Source: Limnomonas spitsbergensis | Taxonomy: Eukaryota; Chlorophyta; Chlorophyceae; Chlamydomonadales | Reading direction: 5' to 3' | DNA: 64,000 bases | Assembly: GCA_037349105.1 (NCBI GenBank) | Contig: JAYJMM010000103.1 | Coordinates: 868,001 to 932,000 of the forward strand | Shown: in pieces, positions 57,191 through 64,000 of the stretch | Layout of the letters: each line of letters opens with the position of its first letter | How positions within the stretch are numbered: the first letter of the stretch is position 1 | Notes under the pieces: model-generated | Told to the model about the DNA's origin: nothing | What the model saw: the letters and a program-made list of their open reading frames with translations, nothing else | The model's database searches: none | Program-made: the position numbers and the translations under genes

Positions 57191-59990
57191 AAGAATACGG
57201 GATTTTAAACGCCGTACACCGGGAGACAAGAAACCTGGTGGTTAAGGAGGGTCGTCAATGGGTATCGGACAATAATGGGCGGGGGAGTTTTCCAGATGGA
57301 GACGCTGACGAAGGATGTTGATATGACAGCATATTGTATGCGTGGTGAGACGGCTGAGGACGGAGGAGATTTCGTGTTTTGAGACACCGAGCATGCTGAG
57401 GATTTTATCGGCAGGACGAAAGAGGAAGCCGGCGGTGCCCAGAAGGATGATATGTGTATGAGAAGGAGGCGGGGAAGGATGAGGGGGGGATGGGCACGTT
57501 CGGCGAAGGATCATGTGGAAGGGCAGGATGGAGAACGGGCGCCACGGAAACTGTCCAGCCATTATGTTTGAGGAGAAGGATCAGTTGTAAATGTTGTTCT
57601 GATTTACCGGCATGGCATTGTTCGAAAGAAAATTCGGAGGTGTAACCGACTTCAACTTCGTGTATAGTGCAGGTCCTCTGGAGGCGAGACATAGTTTGTG
57701 AACTAGAGAGTTGACCAGCGCGGTAAAGACGAAGGAATTTGGAATGTGGGAGACCTTGTACTATCAGCAAATCCGGTCGCAGTTTGTCACAGTGATCGAA
57801 GGTGTCAGGGAAAGTGGGGGGTCGTCGGGGCGGCACCAGCCAACGTGGAAGACGGGTGTGATAGACCCTGAAGGGAAGGTTAGCTCGGGAAGGGAAGGGA
57901 AGGGAAGTGGCATCCATGAAAGTAAAGGAAGAGCCTAGGGAGCCGTTAGCAATAGCAGTTTGGATGATGCAGACAGCTCGGTTGTGTCGAGCAATGTATG
58001 AAGCGGACATGGAGGAATGAGCACAACCGCCTAAAAGATGGCCAGGGGTATCATTGGGATGGGAGCATATGGGACTGTGGGAGGTGGTGCGAGTGCCTAT
58101 AGCTGGTTTGTAAGGGCGGTTCATATGCATGGCTGTAGATGCAGTCCACAGGGTATTGGTGCGCGATTTGAGGATGTTGCGAATACCACTAAAGGGCAGA
58201 CCCATGTGCCATACATAAGACAGGGAGGTAGGAGGCGAGGGCAGAGGCAACTAGGGCTTGCATGCATGCGGACATAGCGCAAAGGCAGTGGGGGAGAAGT
58301 AGGGCCATCTGTAAGAAGGGGGCAGTTACGGGACATGTGTTCCTTCAAAGAATGTGTTAGGTCTGATGCAAACCACGGTTTGTCCGTGTCATGGGGGGGA
58401 GGGAGGCATGGCCATGCAGGGAGGTGTGCGAAGTGTTGGACATCTGAGGAGCATGTGAAGTCGCACTGGTCGGGGGATTGGAGGGCGAGCGCAGCACCCT
58501 TATCCGCGAGTTCATTGCCAATGATGCCGATGTGAGATTTGACCTTGTACATGTGAAAATGGTGGCGGAGGCGCAGCCTGGTAAGGATAAGTGTACGAAT
58601 GTCGAGGAGAAGAGGGGCGTGTTACATTCAAGCTAAGTGTGCGGGTGGCGAAGGGCCTTTTGCGTATCATAGAGAGAAACCAAGGAATCTGAGAAAATGG
58701 TAAGATCACCGGTGTGGTGTATGGCGGCATGAGTGAGGGCAGCATGGATGCCAGCAAGCTCAGCCCGTGTAATAGTGTTGGTTTCAGCCCGGCCATCGGG
58801 GTGGACTGTGTAGGTCGTGGTGTCTTGAGTACAATAGAAGGCCGCACCCGTGGCTGTGCCTGTGCCAGGTGTAGATACTAGATAGGGCCGAGCCATCGGT
58901 GTAGTAAGCTGGTATATCGTGCCAACGGAGGGGGTAGGAGGGTGCGTACGGTAGAAGGGTTGCCGGGCTTGGCTGGGCTGAGGGTGGAGGTGCAAGGATT
59001 GTGGTGGGCAGAGGAAGGAGATTTGCCTGGCCAAAAGTAGCGAGTAAGTAGCGCGAAGGGTGGGCCAAGGTGGGGGCAACATATGGGAAAGTACGGGTTG
59101 TATCTCCAAGAGTGTTTGAGATGAGGAGGAGGAGAAGTTCAAATGTCGGCATGCCTGCGTTAGCAATATCGGCCGGTGTGAGATGGTCGGGGGGAAGAAA
59201 AGGTAAATGGGTGTAGAGGAGGTTGGTGTAAGAGATATGGCGATGGCCAGAGTTGAGGAGGGTCATGAATTTGGCATGTTTCCAATTGGGAACAACGATG
59301 AAGGTTGATGTAGGTACCAGTATGTGGGGTTGTTTTTGAAGTGATGCCAACGACCATCGGATAGCCTTGAGCAGTGCAAGACCAGAAAAACTGAAAAAGA
59401 AGGCTCGACCAAGGAGGTGCTTCTCCAAGGGGTGGAGTAAGGTTGATAAAATGCCCCAAATAAGCAGTCTTTCTCGCAAAGTGAGGAATATTGAAGGGCT
59501 GAAAACGGGACAGAAAGGGGTGAAGAAAAACGATGGACCGTGAGGGGCATGATAGCAGAGATATCAGTGTGGAGGCTTGCAGGAGTGACCCAATGGACAT
59601 TGATGGCAGGGGGGGGAGTATTGGTGAATGTTTGCCGGTGCGTGAGGTAATGTTGGGGCGCTTGGGAGAGGTAATGGAGAGGCGGTATCGGATGAGTGAG
59701 AAGGCAACATCGTGTGCGAAGGACCCGTCAGTTAGGCGTGCGTAGTCAATGGGGTGTGTGGTGCGGATGCGGTCATAGCACGCGCGTAGCCAGAGGAGGC
59801 GGCGGACAGGAATGTGACCAACATAAGTGCCATTGGGTCGGTAGACGAATGCCTTATCGAGATGAGTATGGGCCACAGAGGTGGAGAGGGTCGGCGTAGG
59901 GAAGGGTGTGTGTGTGGTAGGATAACGGAGAGGTAGCCTGAATCTGAGCATCATCTTGAACTCTCCACTCTGATTTGGTCTTGGGCTCCG
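57190..59990 (-). mobile_element. 5'-truncated LINE with RNase H and restriction-like endonuclease
   Basis: Frameshifted ORF2 remnant read on the minus strand. In order: a connection region; an RNase H domain with all four acidic positions (YYTDGSAL near 58900, RAELAGIHAAL near 58750, FSDSLVSLYD near 58690, GNELADKGAA near 58515); a C-x-H-type zinc knuckle (CSHPNDTPGHLLGGC near 58040); and a restriction-like endonuclease block (RPDLLIV, then EVEVGYTSEFSFEQ and NGWTVSVAPV at 57540-57760). The end is near FLFRPADKILSMLGV. At least four frameshifts. The reverse transcriptase core is missing, as expected for 5' truncation. RNase H plus RLE resembles Dualen/RandI elements described from Chlamydomonas; family assignment is tentative. 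Confidence 0.8.
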
Positions 59991-60950
59991 AAAGACATAC
60001 AGCCTAAAAAGCAGGGTTAAAACCTGGTTAAAACACATCCGGCCTGGAGAAACCTGCCCAGGCCTGAAACAGGCCCATCCTCTGGTTGCCTACTTGTTCA
60101 TACTTCTTTCCCTGCCCATGTTCAGTCTCCTGCTCATGTTCCTGAGTCCCAAGGACACAGGATACGGGCCACCTTGGCCAAAACTCCCAAATTGTTCTGC
60201 ATGGTATGATTGGCAAGTATGGTATCGCTACGGTCCACCACGGTGCACCGACTGGAAATCCACGGATATGTCACGTATTTGCCAAAAATCCCGTAGCGTA
60301 TGACCATATTCCGTAACATGTGTCCCTGTTCCTGACCATGCCCTACCGGCCTACCCTGCCCAGTCTACGTTCTTAACCACGCACATGCTCATAGTTCCGC
60401 CCCTGCCCATGCGTATGATCCTGCCCAATTTCATGCCCATGATCATGCCCTATGCTGCCTCGCTTAACATGTTCCTTTGATGCCTCTGAATCTGCCCTTA
60501 ACATGCATGCAGTTATAGCTTAGAACGGTGCTTACCCGCAATTATTGTTGGTGGTTGTGTGATTTTGTTGTCGTTCTCCTGGTTGGCTTCCTCCCAGACC
60601 CTCTGCCTGGCCCCTTTGAAAAAGGCTTTGGGTGGTTGCATTTAGTCTCGTAACAACAACAAACCTTGACAATCTCATGTCTATGTTCCATCATGCATCG
60701 ACCAGCCATACCCCAACCATAAACTAGCAAGCCGGGAGCGTCAGTCCTTGGCCAAACGATGGATCGAGTGGCATTAAGTTATGCAGCAGCATCTGCAAGC
60801 ATTCCGTAGGCTGCCTGAGTTCATACATACGCCAGCTTGCCTGCCTGCAGGGTTCTAAGCTTGCAGCGACAGCAATTCACATCAGGGGATTCACACAAGA
60901 ACTTCACGCAAGTACCCCAAACGGTGCCACAAACTTCTACCAGCTGTACC
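59991..60950. other. Upstream flank, no gene recognised
   Basis: Loosely repetitive CCTGCCCATG / CTCATGTTCC sequence (60060-60500), then unique sequence. No supported reading frame. Confidence 0.4.
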
Positions 60951-60959
60951 AGGCTGGGC

Positions 60960-63875
60960 AGGGATGGGATGCACTTGCTTTTGTAAAAGCTTTTGTAGAC
61001 TTTGTTGAGGGCTAGTTGCTAGAGGAGCTCAGATGCTGTCGGACATTTTTGCCTTCCCGGCCTCTCCTTTTGCTCCTTTATTTGGAGTCCTCTTCATTTT
61101 GAAGTTTGATTTATTTTCTCCCATCTGAACAGTCAGGCACCCACGCAGGAAAATTTGCACTTATTTTATCGCAATCTAACAGCCAGAAGAAAAGGAACGT
61201 AAAAAATATGTGTTTTAGAGATGCACCCTGGGCCTTCACGGACTTGTTGGGCGCATGCCAGGATCATGCAAAATGGCGTGTGGTTGCTTGTGCGCAAACT
61301 CAAGGCTGCGGCTGGGCACGGTCAGCATGGCCGACGCTAGAAGACAGCGCAGCAGTCACCGGTGGCAGGCGCAATGCTATAAATGATATTGGGAAAGGGG
61401 GATGACGAGCATGTGTAGGACGTGCTATACGCTAGCTTCTACTGCCCCAGCATTAGGGAGAATCTACTAGTGCGAGAATAGGCAGGCCATTTAGACATCA
61501 CCACACACTTTTTATATGTTTGCCTTTCCGGTCTTCCCTTTTCGTCGTTTTTAGTTGTTGTTGTTGTTTGCCCCCTTTTTAGTTTCTTCGCTTCTCCCTT
61601 CTGATCAGTGGGGCGCCCTCGCGGCCAAGCAAGGGTGGGATACGCTTGCTCTGGTGGACTTTTCTTTTTTAGAGGCTTTGTTAAGGGCTAGTCTCTAGTG
61701 GAACTCGGGTGTCAGACTTGGTCTTCTTTGCCTTCCCGGCCTCTCCTTTTGTTCCTTTCCCCCCTTTTCCTTTTAGTTTCTTCTTTCCCCCTTTTGAATA
61801 GTTGGGCGCCCACGCGGCCGAGCTTTGAGCAGGCCCAGGGGTGAAACGTTACCGACTTAGATGTTTGCCGACGTGGCCGAGCTTTATTTAAGCAAGGCAC
61901 GGAGGTGTACCGGCAACGTCATTAACATAAATGAGTTGCACCTTCACAGGCCTGTTTTGTCCCTTCTCTTTATTTCCCAATTTCCCCCCTTTCTTCTTTC
62001 CTGCCCGCTTCTGTGTTTCTTTCCATCTTTCCTCCCAATTATATAGTTCGGCGGCCATGCGGCCGAGCCTTATTTAAGCAGGGCCCAGAGGTGTAACGTC
62101 ATTGACCTGCACAGGCACATCAATGACGTGTCACCTATGGCCCCTGCTCAAAAAAGGCTTGCTTGCATGGGCGCGGGCATGTTGGCCGGATGCTCTAGCT
62201 AGTGGGGTGGCATCTTATGATCCCTCAACCACGGGTCTACAAAGACCCGGACATTTGCAGCTGCTTCCGCCCATGAGGCATCAAGGTGGCACCATCGCCC
62301 AATCTGTGCATGGTAGATGGAATTGAGCCAAGTCATCGTCATCAGCCCACGCGGCTGAGCGTTCAGCAGGGCCCAGCGGGTCAATGGCATTTCACGGCTG
62401 GGCCATGCTGAACATGCTCGGCTGCGTGGGCTCAGTCCCAAATGCCTGGAGGACAATAACTGAAGGCAATGCGGTTATGCACCGTTTTAACCATGATGCG
62501 TGAAGGTGGCACCAGGTTGGGCCAACACATGCACGCCACTCCAAATCAAAGGCGTTGTACATCTAGGCCCCACGTTTTGCCTGCTTGGCATGTTTGTTGG
62601 TGTTCTTGTTGTTTGGAAGGTGAACTTCCTTTCCTTCCTTTCTACTTGTGCCTTCTCCCTTGACTCTCCTACCTGGCTTAATGTTTTCCGACATGGCCGA
62701 GCTTTATTGAAGCAGGACCCAGAGGCGTAACATTATTAACATCAGAGTGGGCCTGACCCAAAAGACCGCACCGCAACCCAACGCAACAACGTCCAACTCT
62801 CTGCCTCTCTGGGATCAAAGTTTCTCAGTCCAGCGGGGTATCACATTAGATGCACAAGACTGTACATGTCTAACTATCTCCGGGCCAAGGCCAATCAACC
62901 CAGAATGAACCAGAGCAGGCCGACGTGGCTGAGCTTTATTTAAGCAGGGCCCAGAGGCACATCGTCAATAAAGGCATTAGCCAGAGCTGAACAGCGCATG
63001 CACCATGTCCCCAATCCTGACCAGACCAGCGCAAATTAAGATGTCAATCACTCATTCAAAGATAAGCAGTATAGTGCGCCGGGCCCTGAGCGGCATCCTC
63101 TGCTTTCTCCAACCCACTAGGTTCCCGACCGTCCCTTAACCCTTGTAGCTGCAATCTCCCATCTGGCGTCAATGAGGCGCTCACTTAATGTTTTGGTAGA
63201 TGGGGCTCGCAAGAAACTGCAATCACCACCTGAAACTAGCAGAGTCGTTGATTCATGGCGTGGACAACCGGCACAGGGATTTCAAATTTCGAGGAAGTAA
63301 GACCCGCCTACCGACACATCATTCAAATTTCAAAGCATCAGGTCCCGACCCAAGACTTCCCTGCTAGAGGTCTTCACCAGGTCGACCCAGAAATTGCGAT
63401 GAAAGCAGCTAAAGCGAGGTCACACATCATTACCAAATACTGCCAGTATTTGGTCGATTAAGGTGTGACGTTATTTTGGCCAAATACCGCCAAATACCCC
63501 ACCCATATCCACACAACTCCCACTCCCGCTGTCTAAGCAACCGAGCCAGGTCACTTGGCAGCGCAAGTTGCCGTCGAGCCATCCCCCCCCTCCACCAACC
63601 AACACATGCGCTCCCACTCATCCGTGTGCCTCCAACTGATGTCAGATCTTGCAGAATATCGAGACATCATGCATGCCGCCAAGATCATGTCCAGCCATCA
63701 TATGCTTCCAGCCTCTTCCTTCTGTCCATCGCACTCCACTAGGGTATGAGGCCTTTGTCTGCCCCTTCAAATTTTCATCCCTTTTCCTTTTTCTGCCCCT
63801 TTTACTTAGGCCCTTTTACTTAGGCGCCCAAGCCTTTTTTTGAGCAGGGCCCAGAGGTGTAACGTCATTGACTAG
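60960..63875 (+). repeat. Dispersed repeat family A, right cluster
   Basis: Seven copies of the 53-bp core (about 61810-61853, 61864-61926, 62054-62106, 62348-62390, 62687-62740, 62918-62968, 63822-63872). They associate with a second module (GGGCTAGT..., TTTGCCTTCCCGGCCTCTCC; at about 60960-61070 and 61640-61770) and with the CTTTCCTTCC module (62570-62680) seen on the left side. Copies are all in the same orientation and 10-25% diverged by eye. Confidence 0.7.
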
Positions 63876-64000
63876 GGTATGAAGAGGGTAGATTTCTTCC
63901 CCCACCGTGCCAATCCGTGTATTTCCCGTGCCTCCATCTGACTTCCGATTTCCGTTATCCAGGTTATTCATGCTGTCGTTCGGTTCATCCCGCCATCATG
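62970..64000. other. Right edge, no gene recognised
   Basis: Apart from the family A copy at 63822-63872, only unique sequence with short frames. A CAAATACTGCCAGTATTTG palindrome lies near 63436. Confidence 0.4.

Overview
This window looks like a chromosome segment from a green alga of the Chlamydomonadales type. The evidence is a gene with many short exons and GT-AG introns, a signalling-domain combination typical of chlorophytes, drifting TTTAGGG-like heptamers in introns, very repeat-rich DNA, and a LINE with RNase H plus a restriction-like endonuclease. Haematococcus is my best guess for the genus, but that rests on the look of the repeats and could be wrong.

Almost the whole window (56833 down to 2208, minus strand) is one gene. 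I reconstructed 22 coding exons by hand. All 21 junctions have a GT and an AG, all phases agree, and the joined reading frame is 2,925 nt (974 residues plus stop). The protein reads H-NOX (about 22-205), HNOBA (about 235-360), a coiled coil (about 360-402), a linker with an acidic Gly-rich patch (about 402-580), and a class I cyclic-nucleotide phosphodiesterase catalytic domain (about 610-960). It is built like soluble guanylate cyclase, but with the cyclase replaced by a phosphodiesterase. This suggests a gas- or redox-sensing enzyme that destroys cGMP or cAMP. The PDE metal ligands and the purine-binding Gln are intact. The H-NOX keeps its YxSxR motif but appears to have Gln where the haem-ligating His should be.

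The coding part is about 5% of the gene. The rest is introns full of tandem repeats: a 28-bp array (2.6 kb, intron 21), a 21-bp array (7.9 kb, intron 19), a 56-bp array with related 62- and 125-bp arrays (over 18 kb, intron 13), and many shorter ones. The most striking pattern is that in about 15 of 21 introns the repeat unit contains a copy of the adjoining exon edge and its splice site, or of the splice-site tract. Donor-side copies lie downstream of their exon and acceptor-side copies lie upstream. The 17-kb satellite itself aligns to the 3' end and donor of exon 13. Exon 8 has an in-frame 75-bp triplication carrying three donors.

Other content: seven copies of a MITE-like element with short inverted ends (most inside this gene), a decayed PIF1/Helitron-like helicase fossil in intron 17, perfect hairpins in introns 5 and 8, a 5'-truncated and frameshifted LINE just upstream of the gene (57190-59990, minus), and a dispersed repeat family at both window edges (560-1350 and 60960-63875). 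I found no RNA genes and no second intact protein-coding gene.
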